Positions 1 to 7,604 are shown, counted from the stretch's first letter. The stretch is 64,000 bases of DNA from Tabrizicola soli (GCF_015999335.1 NZ_JAEACP010000012.1:1-64000), one strand, 5' to 3'. Notes: a model not told the origin generated them from the letters alone. Numbers and translations are program-made.

Positions 1-62
1 TTCGGAAAGAATGGCTTCAGGCGCTCCATTTGCGCCTCGGACAGCCAGTAGAGGTTGCTCAT
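1..62 (-). CDS. IS5-family transposase, N-terminal fragment (runs off the window)
   Basis: Only the first 20 or so codons are in the window. The protein starts MSNLYWLSEAQMERLKPFF, which is the usual opening of IS5-type (IS427-like) DDE transposases: a short leader that contacts the transposon end, with the catalytic core further on. The ATG is at 62-60 and an AGGAGACC ribosome site lies just upstream. The rest of the element lies left of the window, so I cannot say whether the transposase is intact. The IS end itself should be in the next roughly 60 bases (63-125), but I did not see a matching inverted repeat because the other end is absent. Confidence 0.8.
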   Translation of the reverse strand, partial: MSNLYWLSEAQMERLKPFFP

Positions 63-439
63 CGGTCAGGTCTCCTTGCGAGGCCTGAATCACGCGAACC
101 GCCCGAAATCAATGGGTCTGGAGCCTAGCCCATTGCCGGACCCGGCCGCAAGGCAGGTCGGCAATGGGCTTCATCAACAAACCTGGGCGGGGCGTGGCGG
201 CCCGATACCGGCAACCTCGACACTCGTCACGGAAGGGCCCGCCACACGCTGGCGGGTCTTTGTGCCCCCACCGGAGGCAGCGGACCCCCACCCTCAACCG
301 ATGCTGGGGACATCGGCCACTCGTGATCGCGCCGGCAACCTGCCGACGCCCGGTTATTCATGGCAAAAGATTGCCAGAGGGTTAACGGAAAAAGCTTTGC
401 CCTGGCAGATATGTGGCGATCGGCAGGTTGGCCGCGGGC
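63..439. other. Intergenic region between IS end and DEAD-box helicase gene
   Basis: I see no gene here. It holds the IS-proximal sequence, a strong imperfect inverted repeat (127-142 with 156-170, arms AGCCCATTGCCG and CGGCAATGGGCT) and a second hairpin at 238-256 (CCCGCCA/TGGCGGG) followed by TCTTT. The latter two look like transcription terminators. A weaker stem near 373-415 (TGCCAG/CTGGCA) could end the helicase transcript on the minus strand. Confidence 0.5.
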
Positions 440-1810
440 TCAGCCCGGCCGCCGGTTGCCCTGACCGCCGCCCGCGCTGCGCCGGGGTGCGAAGCTGCCG
501 CCGCCGGGCTTGCCGCCCTGCGGCCTTTGCGATCCCTGCGGTTTGGCGCCGCCCGCCCGCTTTGCCCCCGGCACCGGCGGCTTTGCCCCCGGCTTCTGCC
601 CGCCCGGCCGCCCCGGCCGCTGGCCCCGGTTCTGCCCCGGCTTCGGCGCCGCCGCGACCACATCCGCCGCCCAGGGCGCGCCGCCGATCACCGGGATCGG
701 CTTCTTCATCACCTTCTCGATCGCCTGCAACTCGCCCATCTCGGCCGGAGAGCAGAAGGCCACCGCAGTCCCCTCGGCCCCGGCCCGCGCGGTACGGCCG
801 ATGCGGTGGACATAGTTCTCGGGCACGTTCGGCAGGTCGTAGTTGTAGACATGCCGGACCGTCGGAATGTCGATCCCCCGCGCCGCCACATCCGTCGCCA
901 CCAGCACGTCCAGCTCGCCGCTGCGGAACTCGGTCAGGGTCCGGTCGCGCTGGTTCTGGCTCTTGTTGCCGTGGATCGACCCCACCTTGAACCCCCAGGC
1001 GGCCAGCAGCTTCGCCAGCTTCTCCGACCCGTGCTTGGTGCGGCCGAAGACCAGGGCCTGTTCGCCCGGATGTTTCTTGAGGTATTCCTCCAGAAGCTTC
1101 GCCTTGTCGCCGTTCGGAATGTAGTGGACGCCCTGCACGATCCGCTCCACCGGCTTGCCGGGCGGGGCGACCTGCACACGGACCGGGTTGCGCAGATAGG
1201 TCTCGGCGATCTCCTCGATGTCCTTGGGCATCGTCGCGGAAAACAGCAGCGTCTGGCGCTTCAGCGGGATGTGCTTGGCGATCTTACGCAGGGAATGGAT
1301 GAAGCCCATGTCCAGCATGTGGTCGGCTTCGTCCAGCACCAGGTAGCCGCATTTCTCCAGGGACACGTCGCCGCGTTCCAGAAGGTCGATCAGCCGGCCC
1401 GGCGTCGCCACCAGCACGTCGGTGCCCTTCGACAGCGCCTGCGCCTGCTTGAAGAGCGAGGCCCCGCCGACCACCATCGTCACCTTGACCGGGGTGCCCT
1501 TGGTGAAGATCTCGAGGTTGTCCTTGATCTGCGTGGTCAGCTCGCGCGTCGGCGCCAGGATCAGCGCGCGCACGTTCTTCGGCCCCGGCGGGTGGCCGAT
1601 GTCCAGCAGCCGGTGCAGGAGCGGCAGGCCGAAGGCGGCGGTCTTGCCGGTGCCGGTCTGCGCCAGGCCCATCAGGTCGGCGCCGCGCATGATATGCGGG
1701 ATCGCCTCGGCCTGGATCGGGGTGGGTTGTTTCAGCGTGGTCTTTTCCAGCGCCTTCAGGATTTTCGGCGACAGGCCGAGGTCGGCAAAGCCGGTCATGG
1801 TCTCATCCAT
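440..1810 (-). CDS. rhlE: DEAD-box ATP-dependent RNA helicase, RhlE type
   Basis: A 456-residue helicase that should unwind structured RNA in the cytoplasm (ribosome assembly, mRNA turnover or cold adaptation in relatives). All SF2 landmarks are visible: Q-motif region near residues 28-37, Walker A AQTGTGKT at 50-57, PTREL near 88-91, ATPGR at 135-139, DEAD at 160-163, SAT at 191-193, ARGIDIP, and HRIGRTARAG in the second RecA domain. After about residue 385 the protein becomes a Gly/Pro/Arg/Lys-rich tail, typical of RhlE proteins and thought to bind RNA non-specifically. ATG codons at 1810 and 1798 (MTGFADLG) are both possible starts; neither has a strong ribosome site. The gene is host chromosome, just outside the prophage. 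RhlE versus another DEAD-box subgroup is inferred from length and tail. Confidence 0.93.
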   Translation of the reverse strand: MDETMTGFADLGLSPKILKALEKTTLKQPTPIQAEAIPHIMRGADLMGLAQTGTGKTAAFGLPLLHRLLDIGHPPGPKNVRALILAPTRELTTQIKDNLEIFTKGTPVKVTMVVGGASLFKQAQALSKGTDVLVATPGRLIDLLERGDVSLEKCGYLVLDEADHMLDMGFIHSLRKIAKHIPLKRQTLLFSATMPKDIEEIAETYLRNPVRVQVAPPGKPVERIVQGVHYIPNGDKAKLLEEYLKKHPGEQALVFGRTKHGSEKLAKLLAAWGFKVGSIHGNKSQNQRDRTLTEFRSGELDVLVATDVAARGIDIPTVRHVYNYDLPNVPENYVHRIGRTARAGAEGTAVAFCSPAEMGELQAIEKVMKKPIPVIGGAPWAADVVAAAPKPGQNRGQRPGRPGGQKPGAKPPVPGAKRAGGAKPQGSQRPQGGKPGGGSFAPRRSAGGGQGNRRPG

Positions 1811-1995
1811 CGATCAGAGGGCCCGCGACCCTCGCCCCGGGCGAATGCCCGTGACCGTGCCGCAAGCGGCGCCCCTGCGTGACGGTGGGAACCATTCGTT
1901 CGGGCCCTTCGGTGCTCACGCGGCACGGGCTTCGGACCTGGGGCAGATGGGGCCACAGCGGACGAAAGTCAAGCCCGACCCGCGATTCGCCCGCA

Positions 1996-2012
1996 GGGTG
2001 CGCTACAGCGCA
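1996..2012. repeat. Partial short palindromic repeat (GGGTGCGCTACAGCGCA)
   Basis: The 17 bases match one arm of the perfect palindrome at 53321-53369. It is therefore a member of the same dispersed repeat family, apparently degraded here. Confidence 0.6.
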
Positions 2013-2037
2013 GCTTTCCGACCGGCGGAAATGAAAA

Positions 2038-2064
2038 GGGGCGGTGTGAACCGCCCCGCTTTCA
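2038..2064 (-). terminator. Intrinsic terminator, probably the original tRNA-Ala terminator
   Basis: A GGGGCGG/CCGCCCC hairpin with a six-base loop is followed on the minus strand by CTTTTCATTT. It lies directly left of the left attachment core. The tRNA-Ala gene at the right end of the prophage is on the minus strand, so before integration this hairpin would have lain immediately after the tRNA 3' end. The insertion has separated them by 44.7 kb. Confidence 0.7.
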
Positions 2065-2072
2065 GTCTCTCT

Positions 2073-2087
2073 TTGGTGGAGCCAGGG
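2073..2087. other. attL: Left prophage attachment core (15 bp)
   Basis: TTGGTGGAGCCAGGG is identical to 46777-46791, which covers the 3' end of tRNA-Ala(GGC) including the CCA. To the right the two copies continue to match imperfectly for another 12 or so bases, as expected when a phage carries a copy of the tRNA 3' end. The integrase gene begins about 180 bp inside this end. Confidence 0.88.
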
Positions 2088-2204
2088 AGAACCGAACCTC
2101 TGGCGGGGGCTTGGCGCAAACCCTGAAAGTGCCTGTTTTTGCTTGATTTTTTCTTCGCTCTTGACGCCGCTTTGGGCGTGTGATGTGCAAAGAGTGTGCA
2201 AAAA

Positions 2205-2235
2205 CTGCGCAAAACCAGTGCCGTGGACCCATCTT
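2205..2235 (+). promoter_or_regulatory. Candidate integrase promoter (CCCATCTT core)
   Basis: GGACCCATCTTC at 2225-2236 matches the core found upstream of erf, ssb and the sigma gene. The upstream box is poorly matched here. The core lies 30 bp before the integrase ATG. On the opposite strand the adjacent GCCCCATATCCCC (2240-2252) also fits the late-class core, facing out of the prophage. Confidence 0.45.
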
Positions 2236-2264
2236 CAAGGGGGATATGGGGCTTGGAGGCGCAC

Positions 2265-3665
2265 ATGGCAATGGTGAAGGCAAGCATGGGAATCGTGAAT
2301 CGGGCGGGGCATTGGCACCTGCGGTATGTCGTCCCCAAGCGCTACCGGGCGGTGGAGCCACGGTCGCAGATCTGGATCTCGTTGAAGACGGACAGCGAGC
2401 GCGAGGCCAAGCGGATGGCTGCGGACATCGCGCGCGACCTTACCGCCCGGCTGGAGGCGCGGCTGCTGTCGGGAGGAAGGGATGCTGGCCAGGTTGAAGA
2501 ACGGTATCGGGCTGTCGTGGCCACCGCGAACGCCATGGGCCTTTCGTATGTCCAGGCTGGGGCGTTGTTGGAGGGGGACCCGGCCGAGCTTGTGCGGCGC
2601 CTGAATCTGGCCGCCGCGCAGGACCCGGAGGCCCGGCGGGCGGAAGTGGCGGACGCGGCCCTGGGCGTCGTCGAGACGCCGCGCCTCATGCTCTCCGGCC
2701 TGGCCGCGAAGGTGATCGAAATCTCCGCCCACGAAAACCGGCACAAAAACCCCCGCCAGATGGACGATTGGGAAAACAACGTGAAGCGGTCTTTGGGCAC
2801 GCTCCAAGCGGCCCTCGGTCGCGACGTTGACGTCTTGTCCATCGGCCCGGCCGAGGCGCGCCTCCATCGGCGGCGGTTGAAGGAGCGCGTGGCGGCGGGC
2901 GAGATCCGGGCGTCGACGGCGGCCAAGGATATGACGTATGCCAGCACCGCCCTCAAACGCTACTACGACTGGCTCGCGCTGCCCGAGCCACCCAACCCTT
3001 ACGCGGGCGTCACGATCAAGGACCGGTTCGAGGAGGAGGCCCGCAAGCTCGAGTTCTCCAACGAGTGGATCCGGGATGTGCTGCTCACGCCGGGCCGGTT
3101 GGACGCTATGAACGGCGAAGCGCGGGACGCCCTCCTGGTGCTGCTGGAAACCGGCTGCCGACAGGGCGAGGTGCTGGACCTGGCGCCCGAGGACATCCAC
3201 CTGGACGAACCCATACCTTATTTCCAGCTGCGCCACGTCGAGGGCGACGATGGGCGGGAGATCAAAAACAAGGCCTCGAAGCGCAAGGTGCCTCTCGTCG
3301 GTGTCGCCCTGGCTGCCATGAAGCGGCACCCAGAAGGATTCCCCAAATACCGTGGCAAAGACGTGTTCAGCGCGACGGTCAACAAATTCCTGAGGGACAA
3401 CGGGCTCATGCAATCGCCGGAGCACACCGTGGGTGGTCTGCGGCACTCGTGGGAGTCGAGGATGAAGGCGGCTGGCTATGACAACGAAGACCGTGGCTTT
3501 ATGATGGGCCACAGCATGAAGGTCATCAGGGGCCGTGAGGTTTACGGCGACGACGAGCTCGAAGCCCGCCTGGCGATCGCGCAGGCGGTGATGTTCCACG
3601 AGCCCGACCCGTTCGCGGCGATAGGGACTCGGGTGGTGCCGAAACCGCGCGCCAAGCGGAAATGA
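2265..3665 (+). CDS. int: Tyrosine-recombinase phage integrase
   Basis: A 466-residue site-specific recombinase that should join phage attP to the tRNA-Ala attB through a covalent phosphotyrosine intermediate. The C-terminal catalytic domain shows TGCRQGEVLDL (first catalytic Arg), a basic KNKASKRKVPL strand (catalytic Lys), GGLRHSWES (second Arg), MMGHSM (His) and REVYGD (nucleophilic Tyr). The usual HxxR histidine position reads Gly. The N-terminal part is a SAM-like core-binding domain. I chose the ATG at 2265 because GGAGG lies six bases upstream; an in-frame ATG at 2196 has no ribosome site and would overlap the promoter core. Its position beside the left attachment core fits the role. 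Confidence 0.95.
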   Translation: MAMVKASMGIVNRAGHWHLRYVVPKRYRAVEPRSQIWISLKTDSEREAKRMAADIARDLTARLEARLLSGGRDAGQVEERYRAVVATANAMGLSYVQAGALLEGDPAELVRRLNLAAAQDPEARRAEVADAALGVVETPRLMLSGLAAKVIEISAHENRHKNPRQMDDWENNVKRSLGTLQAALGRDVDVLSIGPAEARLHRRRLKERVAAGEIRASTAAKDMTYASTALKRYYDWLALPEPPNPYAGVTIKDRFEEEARKLEFSNEWIRDVLLTPGRLDAMNGEARDALLVLLETGCRQGEVLDLAPEDIHLDEPIPYFQLRHVEGDDGREIKNKASKRKVPLVGVALAAMKRHPEGFPKYRGKDVFSATVNKFLRDNGLMQSPEHTVGGLRHSWESRMKAAGYDNEDRGFMMGHSMKVIRGREVYGDDELEARLAIAQAVMFHEPDPFAAIGTRVVPKPRAKRK

Positions 3666-4026
3666 AGAAGGCCCGGAGCGAACCCGGGCCGGCCCTTTCG
3701 GGCTCCGCTTCGCGACCAATTCGCCACCTGGACGGCGGTGGGCCCCAACGCTTGCGGTCTTCTCAATCTCGGCAGACTCTTGGTTATCTACCCTTACGGT
3801 TGGACCCTCGCGGGCGGTTTCCCCTCTTTCAGCCGACCGGGCGGGGAGTTGTGCCGGTTACGAGTCCGGCGCCGTTCTTGTCGATTGGTCACGGCCGGGA
3901 CAACCAGTGTGCGGAGAAGGTGCATTCAGGCCGCCCTTCGCCTATACCCCATATGGCCCGCACACCGGCCACCGGGAGAGTCGCGGCCTTCCGGGCCACG
4001 ACTGGGTCTTCGTCTATATGGGTCCT
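3666..4026. other. Structured non-coding stretch after the integrase gene
   Basis: I see no credible gene on either strand. A terminator-like hairpin (GGCCCGG/CCGGGCC, 3673-3689) follows int. Further on there is a GCCGG/CCGGC stem near 3853-3870 whose loop resembles a tRNA T-arm but has one base too many, and two late-class-like cores reading left, GGACCCATATAG (near 4015-4026) and GGGCCATATGGGG (3948-3960). The stretch could hold a small RNA transcribed leftward or a degenerate tRNA remnant. Neither is demonstrated. Confidence 0.35.
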
Positions 4027-4218
4027 TCACATCAGCCCTGCCATCCGGCGGGCCCTCTCGATCGCGCTTTCTTTGGTCTTGCGCTCCTCGTGGAGGGCCT
4101 CAAGCTTGGTGAAGATGTCTACGAACACTTGCTCATCACGCCCGCGAAGGGTCACCAGACGCGCTGCGTATTGCAGCGCGCTGTTCAGTTCGCAGTCCGG
4201 GATGTGCCGTGCGTTCAT
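4027..4218 (-). CDS. Small prophage protein (63 aa), unknown function
   Basis: A hydrophilic, probably helical protein (MNARHIPDCELNSALQYAA...) with no recognised domain, signal or membrane segment. The gene has an AAGGAG ribosome site and a candidate phage promoter core (CCCCATATCCCC) 20-30 bp upstream, the best evidence that it is expressed. It is the last gene of the leftward late region. Arg/Glu-rich helices suggest a small binding or regulatory protein, but that is a guess. Confidence 0.7.
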   Translation of the reverse strand: MNARHIPDCELNSALQYAARLVTLRGRDEQVFVDIFTKLEALHEERKTKESAIERARRMAGLM

Positions 4219-4236
4219 AGCGGCTCCTTTTCTGCA

Positions 4237-4250
4237 GGGGATATGGGGCC
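4237..4250 (-). promoter_or_regulatory. Candidate phage promoter core (GGCCCCATATCCCC)
   Basis: On the minus strand GGCCCCATATCCCC stands about 20 bp from the ATG of the 63-aa gene. It is the closest match in the prophage to the RpoH -10 consensus CCCCATNT. An upstream box like GTGCGG is not evident. Confidence 0.55.
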
Positions 4251-4274
4251 AACGCGCTCAGCGCGCCGGCTTTT

Positions 4275-4523
4275 TCAGGCACGAACCATTGCGTGGGGCT
4301 GGTTTGCGGGCGGTCTTGCCCAATCCGGCGGCGGCATCTTCGCGTCGAGCCACTTCCGGATCAGGGCCTCGTCGCGCGCGTCGACCTCCCACTGGCGGGT
4401 CTCGAGGTGCCAGATCGGGGTGTAGCAAAGACCCGCGAGGAACTCGTCTTTGAAGCGGAACGGCACGGACACGAGTCTCGTGCGGATCGCTCTTCCAGGC
4501 TGGAGGCGTGGTTTGACGGCCAT
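4275..4523 (-). CDS. Small protein (82 aa) coupled to the late methyltransferase
   Basis: The ATG at 4523 overlaps the TGA of the methyltransferase gene (TGATGG), so translation is probably coupled. The protein (MAVKPRLQPGRAIRTRLVSV...) has a Trp-rich middle (WHLETRQWEV) and a WLDAKMPPPDWARPP segment near the end. I recognise no family. Possible roles include an accessory to the methyltransferase, on the basis of coupling only. Confidence 0.65.
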   Translation of the reverse strand: MAVKPRLQPGRAIRTRLVSVPFRFKDEFLAGLCYTPIWHLETRQWEVDARDEALIRKWLDAKMPPPDWARPPANQPHAMVRA

Positions 4524-5521
4524 CACACCGCCCCCGGCACGAGGTGCGGATGGGCGTAGGCCCAATCCACCCGGTCGCAGGCCATATCCCAGTAGCCCCG
4601 GCACAGGTCGGCGCCGAACACGGCGTGGCCCTCTGCGGCGGCGGCCACCAGCGTCGAGCCCGAGCCCATAAAGGGGTCGACGACGACACCGAGATCCGGC
4701 GTGAACAGACGCACCAATGCCCGCATAAGCCCGAGCGGCTTGACGGTGGGGTGCCAGTTTTGGCCGTTCGTGCTGTTGCTGCGCACCCCTGAGTTCTTCG
4801 GGCGCGGCAGGTTGTAGTTCTTGCCTGGAACACAGCCCAGGTCGCGCTCCGCTGGCTTGGGCTTGGGACATTCCAGCACGTTGGTGCGCCATCCAGGCGA
4901 GCCGGTCGCGCCGGTGCGCACGCCGCCTGTGCCGTGGATCAACCAGTTCTCGCGCAGCGTGAGCCCTCGCTCGAGCGGCTTCTGCGCTACGATCCAGGGC
5001 TCTTGGTTCGTTTTCAGGTTGGAGCGCCACTCGCCGCCCAGGCCCTGCGCGCCGGGGAACGACTGGGTGTAGCGCCACACCAGCATATCACGGACGACGA
5101 AGCCGGCCGCTTCCAGCGCGGCGGCCGTCAAGTGCGCCGTGCGCGGCGCAGCGGCGACGACGCAGAACGCACCCGGCAGCAGGATGCGAAACGCCTCTAC
5201 CCAGACGTCGACGCTTGGCACCGTGCCATCCCAGGACGCAATGTCGATCCCATAGGGCGGGTCGGTGAGGACACAGTCCACCGAGCTGCTTTTCAGCCGC
5301 CGCATCATGGCGACGGCGTCGCTGTTCTCAATGGATCCGAACGGTCGGAACGCGGCGATGGAGGCCGCGAGGGCGGCTTGGCGCGTCTGGATCCTGGACT
5401 TGATCCAGGCCTTGCGGGCCGAGTCGACGATAGCTTTGACCTGCTTCTTGGTCAGGCCGTCGGCGTCGACCTTCACAGCGCGGGCGTTTTTCGTGGCGAT
5501 TTTGGTGGTGATGGCGTTCAT
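4523..5521 (-). CDS. Prophage DNA methyltransferase (N6-adenine or N4-cytosine)
   Basis: A 332-residue SAM-dependent DNA methyltransferase. The catalytic motif TDPPYGID is at residues 86-93 and the SAM-binding DPFMGSGST motif is near the C-terminus. Catalytic motif first and SAM site last is the beta-class order. DPPY is found in both adenine-N6 and cytosine-N4 enzymes, so the base is not settled. No nuclease gene adjoins it, so it is an orphan methylase. It sits just after the lysis genes, separated from them by an intrinsic terminator. The first 60 residues form a Lys/Arg-rich extension that may bind DNA. Likely uses are protecting phage DNA from host restriction or marking phage genomes late in infection. 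Confidence 0.9.
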   Translation of the reverse strand: MNAITTKIATKNARAVKVDADGLTKKQVKAIVDSARKAWIKSRIQTRQAALAASIAAFRPFGSIENSDAVAMMRRLKSSSVDCVLTDPPYGIDIASWDGTVPSVDVWVEAFRILLPGAFCVVAAAPRTAHLTAAALEAAGFVVRDMLVWRYTQSFPGAQGLGGEWRSNLKTNQEPWIVAQKPLERGLTLRENWLIHGTGGVRTGATGSPGWRTNVLECPKPKPAERDLGCVPGKNYNLPRPKNSGVRSNSTNGQNWHPTVKPLGLMRALVRLFTPDLGVVVDPFMGSGSTLVAAAAEGHAVFGADLCRGYWDMACDRVDWAYAHPHLVPGAV

Positions 5522-5610
5522 ACAGGGCTCCAGTGGTCATGCCACCGAGCGCTATTGCCCGTGGCCTCGAGCTTGTGGTGGTGGCCAAAAGACTCTCAAG
5601 AACCGGCGGG

Positions 5611-5650
5611 TCAAAAAAGTGAGGCCGCGCCGGTTTTTTCCGGTCGCGGC
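5611..5650 (-). terminator. Intrinsic terminator after the lysis cassette
   Basis: On the minus strand a GCCGCG-A-CCGG stem with an AAAAAA loop pairs with CCGGCGCGGC and is followed by CTCACTTTTTTG. It lies between the Rz1 stop and the methyltransferase gene. Confidence 0.75.
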
Positions 5651-5677
5651 GCACTTCCTGTTGCACTTTTACATCGG

Positions 5678-6028
5678 TTATTCGGTGGGCAGCCCTTCCA
5701 GACACCGGTTGGCCACGCGGGCGGCTTCCAGGTCGCCCAGGTCGCGCATGCGGGACTCGTAAGCCCGGATGGTGCGTGCGGCCTGCGAGATGATGCGGGC
5801 GGCTTCCTGGTCGGTGATCTCGCGGTCGCCAACCGACGGCCGACGCTCTGCGGCGAAGGCTTCGGGGCCAAGGGCAACGCAGGCTGGGGGCAGCTCGCGC
5901 ACGTTTGCGCGGGGCTCGACCTTGGCACAGCCTGCCAAGGCGCAGCCGCCCACCAGGAGCAGGATGAGGGCGATGGAGGCGCCGCCGTCGCCCCGGCGGT
6001 TGCGGCGGATGGAAGCCAATGGTCTCAT
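5678..6028 (-). CDS. Outer-membrane spanin subunit (Rz1-like lipoprotein)
   Basis: A 116-residue secreted lipoprotein. The N-terminus is basic (RRNRRG), followed by a hydrophobic stretch (SIALILLLVGG) and a lipobox with two candidate cysteines (GGCALAGC, residues 27-34). As an o-spanin it would be lipid-anchored in the outer membrane and span the periplasm with its partner to fuse the two membranes at lysis. The ATG overlaps the stop of the i-spanin gene by 4 bases. The mature part is longer than lambda Rz1 and is not especially proline-rich, so the assignment rests on the lipobox and gene order. Confidence 0.75.
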   Translation of the reverse strand: MRPLASIRRNRRGDGGASIALILLLVGGCALAGCAKVEPRANVRELPPACVALGPEAFAAERRPSVGDREITDQEAARIISQAARTIRAYESRMRDLGDLEAARVANRCLEGLPTE

Positions 6029-6390
6029 GGGAACACCTCGCGAAGAGTCCGCTCGACGAGCGGGGGAACAGGAACGGCGGGGCCGAAATCTTGGATGCGG
6101 TCCTCGAAGGCCGCAGCTTCGGCCGCGTCTTCGGCGGCTCGCTCGACGGCGTTCTTAAGGAGCCGGATCTGGGCGGCCATGTCGTTGGTGCGCCGGTCGA
6201 GGAGGTCGCGCTCGGCTTCCAAGGCGGCGTTGGCCAGGGTCAGCTCGCCTTCCAGGCGGGCCACTTCGGCTGCGGCGCGGGCACCGGCGCGGAGCTCGAT
6301 GACCACCCAGGCGAGAGCCAGGGCGGCGAGTGTGGCAAGGCCGAGGCGGATCCAGGATCCGAGGCCGATTTTTGCGAGGATGTTCATCAT
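6025..6390 (-). CDS. Inner-membrane spanin subunit (Rz-like)
   Basis: A 121-residue protein with one N-terminal membrane segment (about residues 14-32, LGLATLAALALAWVVIEL) and a long charged helix with coiled-coil heptads (ARLEGELTLANAALEAERDL). This is the typical i-spanin architecture: anchored in the inner membrane, periplasmic coiled coil binding the o-spanin. It lies between the 30-aa membrane peptide and the lipoprotein gene, with overlaps at both ends. Two ATGs are adjacent (ATGATG); either gives the same protein within one residue. Confidence 0.82.
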   Translation of the reverse strand: MMNILAKIGLGSWIRLGLATLAALALAWVVIELRAGARAAAEVARLEGELTLANAALEAERDLLDRRTNDMAAQIRLLKNAVERAAEDAAEAAAFEDRIQDFGPAVPVPPLVERTLREVFP

Positions 6391-6479
6391 AGCCCGTGCC
6401 CTCCGTTCAGCAGGACGAGAAGCCAGAGCAGGGCGATGTAGCCAAGCCATGCGCGGTCGGAGCGGAGCTTACTTTTCAT
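6387..6479 (-). CDS. 30-residue single-span membrane peptide in the lysis cassette
   Basis: MKSKLRSDRAWLGYIALLWL then LVLLNGGHGL: a basic N-terminus, one hydrophobic span of about 14-16 residues, and a short tail. Its ATG overlaps the end of the holin gene (GATGAAAAGTAA) and its TGA overlaps the ATG of the i-spanin gene, so it is locked into a translationally coupled chain holin to peptide to Rz to Rz1. Such overlaps argue that it is real despite its size. It may be a second holin, antiholin or pinholin-like regulator of lysis timing; nothing in the sequence decides which. Confidence 0.6.
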   Translation of the reverse strand: MKSKLRSDRAWLGYIALLWLLVLLNGGHGL

Positions 6480-6825
6480 CGTCTGGCCCCCTGGCGGTGT
6501 TCACGAACTGGATGAACTTTTTCCCCGTCAGCCAGGCGTTGATGGCCGCCTCCGCCATTTTGGGGCCCATCGTGATGAGCGCCCGGACGAAGTGCTCGCC
6601 GGTGATGGCCAGGACGGCGGCGACCAGGACGAATCCGTTCGCGCCGACCACTTCGAAGTAGCCCGCGGCGTATTCGGTGCCGAAAAGCGAGGCGAGGATT
6701 CCGGAGACGATGGACGCCAGCTTCTGCTTGTTCGAGAGCGGTTTCTCGGTGAGCAGGAACTTCGCGAGCAAGGCCAAGGACACGGCGATCCAAAACTTCA
6801 CTGTCTGTTCGGTGGTTTGGAACAT
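6469..6825 (-). CDS. Holin, three membrane segments
   Basis: A 118-residue protein directly after the endolysin gene (TAATG-type overlap at 6825). Hydrophobic segments are at about residues 8-25 (VKFWIAVSLALLAKFLL), 38-57 (IVSGILASLFGTEYAAGYF) and 60-75 (GANGFVLVAAVLAITG), followed by a charged tail (ARGPDDEK). Size, membrane topology and position identify it as the holin that would open the inner membrane so endolysin reaches the cell wall. I do not see strong similarity to a named holin family. Confidence 0.8.
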   Translation of the reverse strand: MFQTTEQTVKFWIAVSLALLAKFLLTEKPLSNKQKLASIVSGILASLFGTEYAAGYFEVVGANGFVLVAAVLAITGEHFVRALITMGPKMAEAAINAWLTGKKFIQFVNTARGPDDEK

Positions 6826-7604
6826 TAGAGCCGGGCCCCCTGTATGTGCATGAAATCAAAATTACGCACACGGCCGAGGGAGACGAGGCCCTGGCCTTCC
6901 ACGATGCGCCAGAAGGGCTCATATTCTGGGCGGGCGAACGCGGCCTGGTCGCGGCCCATTTTCAGGCCGTTGCGCTCCGGGTCCAGGTCGATTGCGGCGC
7001 CCCACGAGTGGATGGACCAGGAGCTGCCGCCCCTCATCTTCCGGAAGTTGTAGCACCCGCCGTAGAGGTCGAGGCGCAAGCGGCGGTATTCCGTTTCGCC
7101 GTAGTGCTTGGCCGACTGGTCGACCACGGACTGGAAAGCCGGTGCGATGAGGTCGTGGCACTTGAACGTGTTGACCAGGTCCGAGGTGTTCCAGGCGAGC
7201 TTGAAAGCGAACGGCAGGCGGACCGTGCCGGCCGTGGCGCGGGGGCCGCCGGCGGGACCGTAGAACGCCACCATGTCCTTCTGGCGGGGCCACTGCGTGC
7301 CGCCGACGTTCGGCGTCGGAGCGGTGCGGTCGAGCACCAGGGCCGGGCGCCCTGTGCGGGCGTCGTCCCATGCTTCCCAGGCGTTGTCGGTGTTGTGGCC
7401 CCAGAAGCCGTCGATGTGGCCGGGCTCGTGGCCGGCAGCGGCCAGGATGGCCTGGGCACCACCGAGGACGATCCGCTGGTCGGTCCAGCCGTTCGTCGAG
7501 ACGCGCGCAGCCGAAAGGGCGGCACGGGCGGCCGCCAACGTCTTGGGTCCGATCTTGCCGTCGGCTTGGACGGCGAGGACGGACTGGGCTTTGGAGATGC
7601 TCAT
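6825..7604 (-). CDS. Endolysin, M15-family peptidase (D-Ala-D-Ala/L-Ala-D-Glu type)
   Basis: A 259-residue cell-wall hydrolase. The catalytic half shows SIHSWGAAIDLD (zinc-binding His199 and Asp206) and the final zinc ligand in FMHIQG near the C-terminus, the pattern of M15 peptidases that cut peptidoglycan stem peptides. Residues 1-80 look like a peptidoglycan-binding or lysozyme-accessory region (ADGKIGPKTLAAARAAL, IDGFWGHNTDNAWEAW), with two repeats of the G.(W/K).G..T..A pattern. There is no signal peptide, so export depends on the holin. The gene heads the lysis operon and has its own strong candidate phage promoter 35 bp upstream. Confidence 0.9.
   Translation of the reverse strand: MSISKAQSVLAVQADGKIGPKTLAAARAALSAARVSTNGWTDQRIVLGGAQAILAAAGHEPGHIDGFWGHNTDNAWEAWDDARTGRPALVLDRTAPTPNVGGTQWPRQKDMVAFYGPAGGPRATAGTVRLPFAFKLAWNTSDLVNTFKCHDLIAPAFQSVVDQSAKHYGETEYRRLRLDLYGGCYNFRKMRGGSSWSIHSWGAAIDLDPERNGLKMGRDQAAFARPEYEPFWRIVEGQGLVSLGRVRNFDFMHIQGARL

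Noticed and set aside
105-117. GAAATCAATGGGT also present at 63711-63725
   Set aside because: A 13-base match at the two ends of the window hints at IS ends, but nothing else around 63711 resembles an IS, so chance or a remnant cannot be told apart.
3853-3879. Possible plus-strand tRNA (GCCGG-TTACGAGT-CCGGC as T-arm)
   Set aside because: The loop has eight bases, no matching acceptor 5' strand or anticodon arm lies upstream, and the reverse reading has no valid anticodon stem.
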